Origin: Pestalotiopsis fici W106-1
Taxonomy: Eukaryota; Ascomycota; Sordariomycetes; Amphisphaeriales; Sporocadaceae
Reading direction: 5' to 3'
Assembly (NCBI RefSeq): GCF_000516985.1
Contig: NW_006917102.1
Coordinates: forward strand, 1,435,681-1,499,680
DNA length: 64,000 bases
Positions 12,293 to 24,753 of this stretch are shown piece after piece. Numbering within the stretch: position 1 is the first letter of the stretch; every line of letters starts with the position of its first letter. The notes under the pieces are model-generated. The model worked only from the letters and a program-made list of their open reading frames with translations. It did no database searches and had not been told where the DNA came from. Both the position numbers and the translations under genes were made by a program.

Positions 12293-14132
12293 TTAAAAGT
12301 CATCATCCTCATCCTCCGAGTCGTCCACGACCCAGCCTCTGCTCATTTCGACGGCACGCTCCCATTTGCCGTACATCTTGGCGACTTTTCTCTTCTCCAT
12401 TTCGGGAACGAATTCTCTGCGCCCTTGCTTGCCCTTCATGATGTTTTGAATTTGCTTCAAGCTTGACCAGCAGTCGCGGTGAGCAATACCGGCAGCAATG
12501 GCGGCTCCGAGAGCAGTGGTTTCGCGCATGGCGGGACGCTCGACGCGAATGCCGGAGAGATCGGCTTGTGTTTGCATAGTCAGGTCGCTGTTGGACATGC
12601 CACCGTCCACAGCCAGGGATTCCAGTCGGTGACCCGAGTCCTTCTCCATGGCGTCAAGAATTGCGCGTGTCTGGAAGCAGGTAGCCTCGAGGGTAGCACG
12701 AGCGATATGGCCCTTCTTGGTGTGCTGTGTAATGCCGACTGGGAGGTACAGTTAGTAAGATGGGACAAAATAGACGAGCGACGTTGCAGATGGTACTTAC
12801 AAAGTGTGCCTTTGGCGTCATCAATCCAGTATGGCGCAAACAGACCACTGAAAGCAGTGACAAAGATGACGCCGCCATTGTCACCAACACTCTCGGCAAG
12901 CTCCGTGATTCTCTTGGAATCTCTCTCGAAACCCAGGTTGTGCAATAGGAACTTTACACCAGATCCACCAACAGCGATACTGCCTTCAAGCGCGTAAACT
13001 GGTTTTCCATTGTCACCAAAGTCATAGGCAACGGTACTGAGCAGGCCGTACTTGGAGATGACGGGCTCATCGCCAACGTTGTACAGCAAGAAACATCCAG
13101 TACCATATGTGTTCTTGGCCTGTCCAGGTTGGAAACCGCACTGGCCAACAAGCGCTGCCGATTGGTCTCCCAAGCATCCGCAGATCTTTACTCCGGCCAA
13201 AACGCCTGAGTCGATCTTGCCGTACATCTTTGGGCACGACGAGGGTACGATCTCTGGGAGTGCTACCTTGGTAGGGTCGATTTCGAAGAATGACAACAGG
13301 TCATCGTCATACTTCAGAGTTCTCAAGTTCATAAACATGGTGCGGCTAGCATTGGTGGTGTCGGTGACATGCACATTGTTCTTGGGGCCACCATTGAGCT
13401 TGTAAATCAGCCAAGTGTCTACAGTTCCAAATGCAAGGCGTTTCTCGTCATAGGACTGCTTGACGGCTTGATCATTCCGGAGCAACCACATCAATTTGAC
13501 GCTGGAGGGGTATGTGCTCAGGGGAAGACCGGTGCGCTCAAGGATCATCTCGGCACCCTGCTTCATCTTGAGCTCGCGGACGAGGTCTTTTGTACGGGTG
13601 TCTGGCCAGACGACGGCATTGCCCAGGGGCTCTCCAGTGTGCTTGTCCCAGCAAAGAGTCGTCTCCCGCTGGTTTGTGATGCCGATTGCTCTCAGTTGCG
13701 ATACAGACCAGCCTTGCGAGGTAAATTGCTTGACGGCTTCGTCCATGCAGTCTTCTACTGACTTGATGAGGTCATACGGATCGTGCTCGTGCCATCTGCG
13801 AGTGGAATTCTTGATTAGTCGATATTCCGCCACCGGGGAGGATGATAAAATTGAGGATTGTATACTCACCCCGACTCTGGATAGTGGTTTTCAAACTCGA
13901 TCTGGTGGCTAGCCACAATATCCGCTTGACTGCTGAAAATAATGAAGCGAGTAGATGTTGTTCCCTGGTCAACACTGCCAATGAACCATTCGTCCGGGTT
14001 GGGGTTTGGCTTTGTGCCGTTTACGCCGTTGGTTGTGTGCTCGCCATTGACGCCATTGACACCGTTAGTCTTGTGCTCTCCGTTTACACCATTGACACCA
14101 TTGGTGTCGGTTGCACCGTTTGTCGCATGCAT
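12293..14132 (-). CDS. GUT1: glycerol kinase
   Basis: FGGY-family kinase that phosphorylates glycerol to glycerol-3-phosphate with ATP, the entry step of glycerol catabolism. Exons in coding order are 13870-14132, 12801-13795 and 12293-12738, giving 567 residues. Introns of 74 and 62 bases have GTGAGT and GTAAGT donors. The catalytic core starts near residue 48 ([18 protein letters not shown]). It continues with [21 protein letters not shown], the substrate region [39 protein letters not shown] and VDGGMSNSD. The tail is acidic ([10 protein letters not shown]). The first 40 residues are a low-complexity repeat rich in T-N-G-V-N-G, absent from the conserved core. The ATG at 14132 (A at -3) is preferred; an in-frame ATG at 14183 in a poorer context would add 17 residues. 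The frame stays open further upstream but without another ATG. Confidence 0.95.
14028..14099. repeat. 36-bp tandem repeat inside glycerol kinase N-terminus
   Basis: Two diverged 36-base copies (14028-14063 and 14064-14099), plus a partial unit after them, encode repeated [11 protein letters not shown] units in the poorly conserved N-terminal extension of the glycerol kinase. The unit is a multiple of three, so copy-number change keeps the frame. Confidence 0.85.
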
Positions 14133-17100
14133 ATTGTTGCTAGGCGTTGCAATTTGTTGGCAATGGTAAAAATCCTTGGTCATACAGGTTTCTGCGTATG
14201 ACGTAGTTGTGAAGGCTCTCGTCAGGAACAGAGACAAAGATGGAGCAAATCCGTTGCTTCTGGGCCTGGTGGTGAGAGCCTGGGTAGAGGGGATGGAGGT
14301 GACAGAGTATGAGGAGTATGATAGAAGAACAGAAGAATGAGCCGACAAGTCTGGCACGAAGAGGGAGGCCTGGCCCTAGCTATATGGACGACGGCCGCGG
14401 CGGCGGAAAGGGCGAGGGAAATTGGTAGCCGGGGGGTGGGCCGATGCAGGAGGGATTGATATTATCGTGGGGGTTGAGTCAAGCCTAGAACTGGGGCGGG
14501 TATGGTGTTGAGAATAGTGCTTGCAGCTAACAGCGGAAGGCAAGAGTAAGCGCGTGTATAGTATAGGGGCTCTTGCGCCTTGTCGTGGGCCAAAGGAGGT
14601 AGCGGAAGAAGTATTTATAGCACCGACTGGTGATGTAGTTGAAGACACAAGTGATGAGTAGTAGTGTAGGAGATCTTTACGGAAGAAAGAGGAGGAGAAG
14701 AGAGAGGACAGGCAGGAAGAGGAAGAAGAGGAGGGCATCTTTGGTCCCTAAATGTGGCTGGCACAGACAGCAGGTCTTGGTATCCAAGCCTGTGCAAGCA
14801 AGCATATAGTTACGTATGTATCAAATTGGCATAGAGGAGGGGGTGTGCGTGTGTGTGTGTGCCCCAGTCCCCCGTTCAGTGTCCCAAGGTACTTCGTACG
14901 GGGCAGTTTAGTCTGGGATTGGAGGGGAGGCGGATTCTCTCTTTTCGATACAACGCAGCACGCAACAGCCAAGCAGAGAGCGGCAGGCTGTGAGTATGAC
15001 TGATGACTGGAGCATGGGCGAGAGGCGAGCGAGCAGGTAGACGACGTGCTGGGGTGGGCACTGTGGCAGGCCAGGTCTGGGTGCAGGTAAAAGGTATGAT
15101 CTGGGCAGGGTGCAGCTGGGAGCTGGGGGGTCCTCTGGGTTCTCTGGTCACGGAAGTGTCGATTTTTCCATAGAAGAATTGTCAACCCTGCAAGGCGCAT
15201 ATACTGTGCTGCTGCAAGTATCAAATCAGCAGAGAAAAAAATGTGTGTGCGTTGCAACGGACCAAACAGGCGGGCTTGTGATAGTCGAGCTGCAAGGGCG
15301 GTTCTAGGCCGGACAAGAAAAAAAAATAAGTTCGAAAACGCGGCCTGGTCATGCGCCCGAAGACTGGAGAAACCCACATCTTGACACTTTAGTGGACTCC
15401 TTGGTTCTGCGGGGCCTGGAGATCTGCTGTGGAGTTGGAACTTGGGATTGCATTCAAAAGTGAACTTCCCAGTCGGCTTGGGTTTGCTTGGCGGGGATCT
15501 TGGGGCGTTGCTAGTGGGGGCGCAACCTTTGGAAACATTTGGACTTGCCTGCTGCTCGGGGAATGCTGCAACCAGTGCGCTCAAGCAAAGGCACTCCTTT
15601 TTTTCTTTTCTTCTCCTTCTCTCTCTTCTCCTCGTCCTTCCATTCAGTAGTACGTAGTCTATTTGGAACTTGAGAAAACATGGATACTGGAGAAAAGCAC
15701 CATCCGCGCCCTGAACCTGAACCTTGAAACCATGCGCTGACAGGGGCAATAACGGAATGGCAAATCTTATACTCGACCAACGTGATTGAGCCTAACTTAT
15801 TATGATCAACTCTGTTTCTGTCGTGTCCTTGATGAACGGTGGTGTTTCTGCCCTACTGTCTCCCATACCGTGCTCGGCCTCGCTCATGTTCGGATAAGCC
15901 CATTTGAGGATCCGGCAACGCCAACAATGCATCATGTAGTAGTGCAGTACCTACGTACTTCAAAGTGTACGGAGCAGTATCACCGGTCCATACATATCAT
16001 GGCTTTTCCAACAAAACGGTCCCGTTCACCGCGTTGGTGGGGTTGTGAGCGAGGACTTGACTGGCATCTGCCTTCGAGCTTCTCACGCCTTTAGCCAAGC
16101 TTGACATCATATTGGTGGGCAAACCTGTTGCCGATGGCCGATCCATCGAATCCACCAGTCAGAGGAATTATGGGCCTTGACAGCTGCCCTCAGTTGAGCT
16201 GCTTTCCAGATAGAGCTCTGACCCGACCGTGATTGGTCAATCTCTGCGCCGCCGCCCAGCCGGTTTTGGCACCTTGTCGCAAAACAGAAACGTCGACGTC
16301 AAGATTACATCGAGATCCCATCCGGTTCAGAGCAAATGGGATTTATAGGCTACATAGCATAATACACCCAGCTGATCAGCCTTACCTATGACATGTATGC
16401 TGGGATTCGGTCCAATGCTCGGGCACAACAAGACTATTGCAAACGTATATTCGACATCATACTTTTCTCTGTGCACCGGATATACCAAATATGTTGTTGC
16501 AGAGTAGGTTGGTAGGGTTAGACCGTCAGTGTCCCTCAGTCAGTCAGTATTACATGTCTGACTCGGTCCGTTTCCCCATGGCCTCCCCAGAGCTTAAGCC
16601 GTGTGTCTCCCCTCCCCTCTCTCTCCCACCTTTTCTGCCTTGTCTCATCTTCCACCTTGGACATGGCCTTTTCTCCAGACGGACTAACCCGACAATGCCG
16701 GGGCACCACCAGTCAACAACCACTGGCACCTCAACCAGGTGTCAGCATTTTAACTGGGGCTCGGAGAGTCGCGGTTCGTTCGTCGGAAAAAGAAGAGCGG
16801 TAGAAACAGCAACAGCAGGAAGGAGTGAGTGAGACTGTTGTTTGTCGTGTCGGATCGTATCATCGCTTCTCGTAATCGCTAAATTTGTCCGTCCGTGATT
16901 ATTTGATAATTGATTCGGCATGAGTTGTCGCGTCGAACCTCGTTTCGCGAACCCCCCACGGCCACGGCGCAAGAGTTTTGGCACTAGAACCTAACCTCTG
17001 TCCTCCGAATAAAGGTGCGAGCGTTGTTCGTGCGTCCGGTCGACATCTCCGGCGTGCCGCTGGGCTGCGCTTCACTGCTTGCCCCTGGGGGTCCCTGGTT

Positions 17101-19583
17101 CGTTCGGTACAGTATGGGCCCGTTCCTATTCCATGCCATGCAGCAGCTGGTGCAGTGCAGATGCCATGCCATGCCATGCCCGCGCCCTACCCTGCCCTTT
17201 TTTTCAAAGCTGCAAGTTTATAATGTTGTTACCACTATCAGCGACATCCACTTCGGTTGGCACCATCCCCAGGCGCTCCCCCCATCCAATCAACCCGGCT
17301 CACCTCGACGGAATTGGGTAGACCACAAATGTCGTCTTGGCATTTTTGATGCATTGCCCAGGTTGATCTCCAGACTATTTGCGTCCAGACCACACAGCGC
17401 ACAGGTGTTGGGCTTCTACGGGTAGGTACATAGTGAGTGGTCCAGGATTCACAATCGCCCTCACCTTTTGACTAGCGTTGGTGGGCGACAACAGACCCTC
17501 ACAAGCTGGCAACTCTATACTATAATAAATAACCATCAATTGGCATTCCCGCGCTTCGCCCTGCTATCTTTGGATCGTTATGTGCGCATTTGCCAAAACA
17601 TCACGAACTTGTTCCAAGTGAATCGGTGTTCCCTTTGCTTCTCCGTCTCTCAATCGTGTCAATTTTATTTCATTTCTTTCCCCTCCCCGATCCCGGATCA
17701 TCATGGCTGTGCCTTTTTTTTTTTGCCGCCCTGGCTAGTTTCGGGCTCCGACGCATCCCACGAAAGTACGTGTACCCCTTATCGGAACGGACCAGAATTC
17801 ATGCAATTCGACAAATTTCTTTTCCATCAGGTGAACTCCAAAGGCGGGGCCCCAACATCGTGAAGTTTGCCGTCGCGTCCCATTCCACTACCACGTCTCC
17901 TGCATCTTTCCCCTCTTTATTTTTTCTGCTTTCCAGATCTGCCGCACTGCAACCCAACACGAGCCCGCATTGTTCATATCTGATCTACATTATATTTCCG
18001 ATTCCAAATTCCTTTATTCTGAGAGAGCAATTTTTACGAGACGCATGACCATGCACGACCCCCCTTACCTACTACCTTCTCGCCTCTTACCTACATGAAT
18101 GAATTTGTACGGGCGCCACCTTCGCTTGAGACACACACACACACACACATACGGAAAGAGACAGAGAGCTCCCAACTGTTCACAGTGCACGTATCCGAAA
18201 CAGCACACCACGACACAATAAGCACGTCCATACCCACCGAATCGTGCCTTTTAAAGATAAAGCGAGATTATCAATCATTTCACATGCCTCAAGTGATCAT
18301 GGCAATCTTCCGCCCGGGACGAACTCCTCTGTCTTTTCTGTTCTCTTCTCCTCCCTCGTGTCCTCTCTTTCTCTCTCTTGTACCTGATTCCCCATACACT
18401 GTACGGAGTAATCGCTGTAGTTTATCCGTTAAGGGCCGTGTAGACCTGCGCGGCTGCATATGTAGATCGGCATCCTAGTATACTAGTCCAACTCCAACCA
18501 TCTGTAAACCAGTAGTCCAGACTCTTCTTTCGAGCCCCGGACCGTCAAACGGCCTCGAGCGGATCGGCGGCGCGCATTAGCTGTCCATTTCTCATGCGGC
18601 TCTGACTGTTCGCGCCAGGAGTGGACTTGCGGCGTGAACTCTGGGACTAACAGAGTTTTTGTCGGCCGGCATTGATCAACATGGAAGCGATATATCCATC
18701 AAAGTCCAAGGTTGCTTACTACCGGCTTTACTCGCTCTTGCAATATCCAAGCTTTTCTAAATTTGGGAACAAAGTCTCATGGTCTCGGAATAAACCCCCA
18801 GCCCCGTGTCCTTCTATAGTCGGTTTGAAATATGCTATAGTATGATTGATGCAACATTGCGAGTATCATGGTGCGACCTTTCACTTTAGAATGCTGTCCA
18901 CTTCATCCCATTATTTTCTACTTTCGAAACTAATTCAACACAACCCTTCCAATGAGTAAGTACACCGCTAAAAATTAATACACGGCAGATTTCTATCACC
19001 GCTCACTGTCGATGCGTGAACTTTTGGCGTATCCTTTTAGTTGACTCCACCCCCTTTTGTTTCCTATAATCCCATCCGCACTATAGTAGTCCCCTCCATG
19101 ATCTTCCTTCACAGCCACCACACTCCCGCGCCCGCTAGACATAGCACGAGCCGATCTCTAAACCACATACGACACGGCAGAGAGTATATGGGAAAGCGGG
19201 AAAGAAAGAAAAATAAAATTCAGGATATCGGTCTAAGATAGGGACCCATATATAGGCGCTAACCTCACCGCGAGACTGATAGATCTAGCCACAGGCCTGG
19301 AACCATTGCTGAATCATCCACCCATCCTCGGTCGTCTTTCCAAGTCCTTGGACCGTCTCTGATAGGATATGACCCTTCCTTCCCTTCCTTAACCCAACCC
19401 TCCCTTGTCACTATACTCCCTCCCTCTTCCGCCTTTCTCTCCAAGCCGGGTTGCCCCTTGTCCAGCGCTCATCAGGGTTCCCCAAGGGAACAGGGTCGGC
19501 GTACATCTCCCGAATGCAAGAAACCCGAGAGAGGGTTTCCCCCCACGTCTTAACAGGGTAAAAACTTTAATGCACCCGTGGGG
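14133..19583. other. 5.4 kb without a supportable gene
   Basis: The first 0.6 kb is the likely promoter and leader of the glycerol kinase gene. It is purine-rich on the + strand, so pyrimidine-rich on the sense strand. The rest holds overlapping ORFs of low complexity on both strands, a GT run at about 14847-14862 and a CA run at about 18130-18148. A 333-codon minus-strand open frame (14748-15749) has no recognisable domain and no supporting start context. No gene is called. Confidence 0.45.
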
Positions 19584-20315
19584 TTAGGATGAAAAACCCA
19601 CGTGTTTTCTGGCTTGGCTTGGCTTCTTTGCTACATATAATAGACCTAGTGCTCGGCTCCGGGAATGGAAATGCCGGTGGGAGATTATCCACTTCTTTTC
19701 CGGGAGTGGAGATGGTAATACCGGGCCACGGGTGTCACATGGCTTGGTACTGTCGTGAGTTTTATCTTCCTCAGCGGGACGGAAAGGAAGAGTGAGCGAT
19801 GTTTCTGATGCTGGTGTAAAAACCCGAGTATCCCGCTCGGGAAGTAGGCCAGGAGACACTACGGGAGCCTGGAGGGGAGACTTTGAGCCATGGTCATGGT
19901 TTACCGTCGTCTGGTCCCGAGTATGGGTGTCCACCGTGGAAAGGGAGCTGTGGTGGTTGTTGATTCTGTTTGAAGAGCTGGAGCTGCGCCTTTGTTCTTC
20001 CCGAGCCCATAATAGGTCGATGGGTATCAAGCGCGGCGTTGGTGGCATGACCGGTTCACGTCGTAGGAGCGGATAACGAAGAGGGTTTCCAAGAGTCAAG
20101 GCTCTACGAGTTGGTCTGTGTCGCGAGTGGAACGTTCGCACCGTCCCTCTACGAGGTGGAGGATCATTCGTAGTGTTTGGATCTTCTTCCCATTTTGCCT
20201 CTCTGGAGATATGCGGTGCGACAGTGGCTGTTAGGTCAAGCGTTATATCTTTTGCTGATGCAGAAAAGTTTTGAGTATGGGAAGGGGAGGAGTGAACATG
20301 GTGCACAAGTGCCAT
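19584..20315 (-). CDS. hypothetical protein, low complexity, uncertain
   Basis: A single uninterrupted frame of 243 residues begins with ATG at 20315 and ends in TAA. A TATATATA element lies only about 15-20 bases upstream of the start, close for a TATA box if the leader is normal. The protein is rich in Ser, Thr, Pro, His and Arg and has no signal peptide or membrane segment. The most ordered-looking part is about residues 70-105, with LGNPLRYPLLRREP followed by PPTPRLIPIDLLWA. I do not recognise a family. It is called because it is the only long ATG-initiated frame in about 7 kb and its middle is not simple repeat. It could be a chance ORF. Confidence 0.4.
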   Translation of the reverse strand: MALVHHVHSSPSHTQNFSASAKDITLDLTATVAPHISREAKWEEDPNTTNDPPPRRGTVRTFHSRHRPTRRALTLGNPLRYPLLRREPVMPPTPRLIPIDLLWAREEQRRSSSSSNRINNHHSSLSTVDTHTRDQTTVNHDHGSKSPLQAPVVSPGLLPERDTRVFTPASETSLTLPFRPAEEDKTHDSTKPCDTRGPVLPSPLPEKKWIISHRHFHSRSRALGLLYVAKKPSQARKHVGFSS

Positions 20316-21569
20316 ATCGACGTTGATATATATACTGATGACTCCCCTTAGAGATCAGTGGCGGAGAAGGGCAGAGTTTTTATTTTCTCCCTTCCAAGTT
20401 CATGTGTTGGCCAAAACATACTTTTCTATCGCCGACGACCAGCAGTGTCCTGGCATATATGTACACCTTGATGAACCATCAAACATGATGACAAGAGCCG
20501 AGGGCATCTAAAGTGTCGGATGAGCTAATCAACCGATGCAAAACAAACAACACCTCAATGCGATTTATTTGCAAGCAACGTGTTGCCATTGCCAGTGTTA
20601 GCAATTCTTGCAATCAGCACGCATTCCTTGATCGGCTCTTTGACGGCAGTATTGTATGGAGATAATTATATGCCCTGTTTAAAAGCACTATGGTATTATG
20701 ATTAACAATATCTGTGCTATTTGTAGCATTCAAGCCGTCTTCATCCCATGAATAGGGTATCAAGTCCCCATCTTAAATAGCATTGTTATGATTCTTTCCT
20801 TGTACAGTTCCTTCGATGATAGTGCTTGATTTACCAACTCAATGGTGGCCTTATTGCGACGCTGTTATGACATACAAATATCATGATGTTTGTAGTGGTT
20901 TGAATGTCGATTATAACTCAGCCGTTCTCCAACTTTCTGGACCATCGATCCACAAGTTTTTTCAGGTATAAGACAATGCCAGTTTAATTAGCAAAATACA
21001 AGTTAGTCTCAGAATACACGAATAAATGGTGATAGTCATAGCTTGTGGCTGCCCATAAGCACACTCAGAAGTGAATTGAACCCAAGAATGTATTCTTGCT
21101 GGAGAATACATGTACGTACTCAACTCAGACAAGTTGCTTGCCATTACATTCACTATAACGGCAGCAAGTTCGAATTGTCACAATCATTCTAATATGCGCA
21201 TGTTACGAGAAGACATTTGTAATTGTCAACCAAGAAACGAAGCTCTAATTTTTAGAAACACACCAACTGTAAAGCCCTCTGTATCTACATGAGAAAAAAA
21301 ATCTGTTGTCCCAGGGAGAAACGAAGTAGGAAAACCAAAAAAGATATGAACCATTAATACGTAGTAAAGTTAGGATACATGCGATAATGCCCATCGATGA
21401 TCAGTCTCTAGGCCTCTAACTACCCCTGCTGTCGATGCACAAATACAACACACGCGCACGCACACACACACACGCTTGCCGAAGCAAGGAAATGCAGCCC
21501 ACAAGGCAAGTGTCATGACCAGGAAGCGAGAAGAGATGACGGCCTGTGGGAAGGGATAGACGGGACATC
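20316..21569. other. AT-leaning intergenic stretch
   Basis: No supportable gene. The base composition shifts to AT after the pyrimidine-rich DNA to its left. The right end contains a (CA)n stretch near 21447-21472 and is the 3' flank of the glycine-rich protein gene. Confidence 0.5.
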
Positions 21570-22935
21570 TTAGACCAGACCGCCCTGGGTGGGGACAGGG
21601 TCCGGGTCCGAACCGTCGTCGTCAGTCGGGTCCGCGCCCGAACCATCGTCGTCAGTTGGGTCGACATCATCACTGGTCTGCTCCGGGTCAGCGCTGGTGG
21701 TAGTTGTTGTTGTTTCAGTGGTGGTGACGGTGACTTCGAATTCGAAAGAGCCCGTCGGGTTGCCAATGCCGTAGCCGTATCCCCAGCCGGTATACTCGGG
21801 GTTGGGAGGACTGGTGATGACGGGGTCGACGCCTCCATTAACACCGTATCCTCCAGAGTTGCCATAGTCTCCGCTGCCGCCATTGTAGGCAGGGTCGCTC
21901 CCACCATCATAGCCACCATTGCCGTAGCTTCCCTTGCCGCCATCGTAGCCACCATCGTAGCCACCATTGCCGTAGCTTCCCTTGCCACCCTCGTAGTCAG
22001 GGCTGCTGCCACCATCATAGCCACCACCTCCGTAGCCGCCTTTGCCACCTTCATAACCTCCATCACTACCTCCGTAACCACCTTTGCCACCTTCATAACC
22101 TCCATCGCCACCTTTGCCACCTTCATAACCTCCATCGCCACCTCCATTGCCGTAGCCACCTTTGCCACCCTCGTAGTCAGGGCTGCTGCCGCCCTCGTAG
22201 CCGCCGTCGTTGCCTCCGTAGCCACCTTTGCCACCTTCATAGCCGCCATCACCGCCACCACCGTAGCCGCCGTTGCCACCCTTACCGCCACCATATCCAC
22301 CCTCTTGACCACCTCCATAGCCGCCGGAGCCGCCGGAGCCACTGGAGCCGCTCTCGCCGCCTCCATAGCCACCTTGGCCACCGTGACCACCTTCATCACC
22401 GCCATAGCCACCGGAGCCGCTCTCNNNNNNNNNNNNNNNNNNNNNNNNNNNNNNNNNNNNNNNNNNNNNNNNNNNNNNNNNNNNNNNNNNNNNNNNNNNN
22501 NNNNNNNNNNNNNNNNNNNNNNNNGCCGCCTCCGTAGCCTCCCTCGCCACTATCACCACCGCCGTATCCAGAGCCTCCTTCCTTGCCACCACCATAGCCG
22601 CCCTGGCCCCCGTGGCCGCCTTCATCACCGCCATAGCTGGGGCTGCTACCACCCTCTTCCTCACCTCCACCGTAGCCACCAGAGCCCTTGCCTCCTTCAT
22701 CGCCGCCGTAGCCACCGCCGCCTCCACCACCACCGTGGCCACCGCTGCCGCTGTCGCCGCCGCCACCACCACCGCCGCCGCCGTAGGAACCGGTACCGTA
22801 CGATCCAGTCTCCCCGCCACCGCTACCGTAGTGAGAGACGGACTGGCACCTCTTCTTCCTGATGCCGCGGGCGCGCAGGGTGCCCAGGACCAGCGAAGGG
22901 GCCAGCATGGTGACGATGCCTACAGTGAGCTTCAT
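21570..22935 (-). CDS. secreted glycine-rich repeat protein, interrupted by an assembly gap
   Basis: The ATG at 22935 opens a hydrophobic signal-peptide-like segment (MKLTVGIVTMLAPSLVLG). It is followed by RARGIRKKR, a basic stretch that could be a Kex2-type cleavage site. Then come several hundred residues made of Gly-rich units such as GGYEGGKGGYG, GGYGGDEGG and SSPDYEGGKG. The C-terminus is different: a Thr-rich strand (EFEVTVTTTETTTTTT), then acidic D/P/S repeats (DPTDDDGSGADPTDDDGSD), ending in GGLV. The 100 N at 22425-22524 lie in the array. The upstream and downstream frames differ by one register, as expected when a placeholder of 100 replaces an unknown length, so the true protein length is unknown. 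No function is claimed; cell-wall, matrix or effector roles are possible for such proteins. Confidence 0.8.
21880..22820. repeat. imperfect tandem array encoding Gly-Gly-Tyr units
   Basis: Short imperfect repeats, read on the minus strand as GGTTACGGTGG-type and GGTGGCAAAGG-type blocks, occupy about 0.9 kb. A larger block with SSPDYEGGKG occurs at least twice. The assembly gap sits inside, so copies may be collapsed. Confidence 0.85.
22425..22524. other. assembly gap of 100 N
   Basis: A run of exactly 100 undetermined bases, the usual placeholder for a gap of unknown size. It falls within the glycine-rich repeat gene. Confidence 0.99.
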
Positions 22936-24753
22936 GATGGCAGACTTGAGATTTGAGAATTATTATTAAGCGAAAAATGTGCTGAGTGTGTATGTGTGTT
23001 GTTGTTGTTGTGTGTTTTTGATTGAAACAGTCGACAAGAGAGACGAGGAGGGGGATTATTGGTTTTCTTGTGTTTTTCCTATTTCTTTTTTTCGGGCTGC
23101 TTGAAAGAGAGTGTGTGGTCGTAGGCAAAAATGAATTTAGCCAAACGAGGGAATTCGCACAAAAAAATCCCAAAAAGTCTTGTCTGTTGGGAGAGGGGGG
23201 TCGGGATGACAAACGAGTGTAGGTAAAGACTGATGAGGAAAGAGGAAGAAGAAGACGAGGGGAGAAAGGAGAGATAGGCTTGAGACCGATCCTCATGGCT
23301 CTTATACAGTGAGTTTCGAAGGGGTCAAGGAGGCGTTTGCTCCGGGCCAACCTTTTTCTTTCCGATTATGGTTCTTTTCCTTCTTCTTCTTCTGCCTGTG
23401 TGTTCTGGTCCTTTCCCTCCCATATCTCGGGAGAGGCACTCATCCGTGTCCCTAACGTGAAAAGGCAACAATGCAATTCAAACTTCATTCTATCAGCCGG
23501 CACGACAATGGGCGTAATACTCGTCTGTGGAAATTACCACTCACTAGATCCATGATGGGGTCGTATGCAAGGTACCAGAGAAGCCGCTCTGCTAATCAAT
23601 CCTCGCCTTTCCTTCTCTCCATTGGGTCGGGACTTGTGTGCCCGAGTGGGAGTATGCGGCTTTGGAGAGAAGCGGCTGCCACGGGTTAGGTTAGCAAGGG
23701 TCTGATGTTCAAAATCTTAAAAGACAAGAATGCCGGCGAATACGGTTTGAAACATCATCTTCTCCTATTCCCTCGCCCAGCTTTTCCGCCCCGGGCACTG
23801 CGCAGAAAGAAAACAAAGAGTTGCATGTTAATGTCAAGCCGATGGACGGAGTAGTCGAGCCGTCATATTCAATAATGGAATTGAACTGGCCTGGATCTTG
23901 TGCTTGAGCTCGCTGAGAGATTATACATTGCATGGGATGAGGAGGAGAATGAAGAGATCAAGATTGTGATAGTAAAATTGGACGTACTGCATGTGTAACG
24001 TGCAAACTGTCAGAAGCACATATGGGGACGTCATGCTGCACGATGCGTACAGATGCAGTGCTTGATGTAGAGCCCTAGTCGTGCTGCTTCTAGTCAGGCA
24101 CAAGCAGAAGCCATGGTTCCATGTTGCCCCTGTGGGAAGTGTTTTTTTCCTCGTTGCTTTTTTGTCCCGACTGAAGAATCTTTTCAGGCACCAAAAACTC
24201 AGAAATCCAATTGGCCTATCAGAAGCGGCTGATCCGAACCTTGTTGCCGGTTGCAGACCTCGCGCACCCACCATTAAGCTCTTATAGTGAGTTCGATTCA
24301 CAGGGGACGAGTCTCACCACGGGACAGGAGCCTCGCTGCAGAAGCTGGAGCCGCAAGCCGCCTCCCGAGGCGTCAGCCATTCGCAAAATAGAAGAAAGGT
24401 ACAGTAAAAACGTTGTCATTCCGTGTACATACAACCATAGATATGGCACGCGATACGTCTGACCATGTAATCACCACCTCAAGCCACAAACGTGCGGCAA
24501 CGCCCATCACCCCAGCCTAGGCTCACTCCCTCCAATCTTCGATGCCGGCTGATCAGGAGCTCACCTCTCCTGCCTTGACTGGCACCCTTGCCCCATCTCC
24601 TGAGAATCTGCGTCAATTTGACGGCTTGCGGCTTGTCTACCTTTGGTACTGCGGCAACTTAAGGAAGCGAGAACTGCCCAGAATGCCTGGCGAACAGTCT
24701 AGGTCAATATGATCGACCTTTTTGACGCAGCTCTCAATTTCTGCTCATATTGA
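22936..24753. other. promoter of the glycine-rich gene and 3' flank of the NRAMP gene
   Basis: The 400 bases next to 22935 are purine-rich on the + strand (pyrimidine-rich on the sense strand) and are the likely promoter and leader. A GTT microsatellite lies near 22998-23012. No other gene is supported. Confidence 0.45.

Noticed and set aside
14748..15749. 333-codon minus-strand frame
   Set aside because: No known domain, low-complexity Pro/Ser/Arg composition, and it overlaps other equally open frames; likely chance in pyrimidine-rich DNA.
21546..22862. Plus-strand 438-codon ORF rich in Ala, Thr and Arg
   Set aside because: It is the antisense reading of the Gly-rich array, made open by the repeat composition; the opposite strand has the signal peptide and start.
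22823..23350. 175-codon frame overlapping the start of the Gly-rich gene
   Set aside because: It lies in the leader and reads the signal-peptide region out of frame; no homology recognised.
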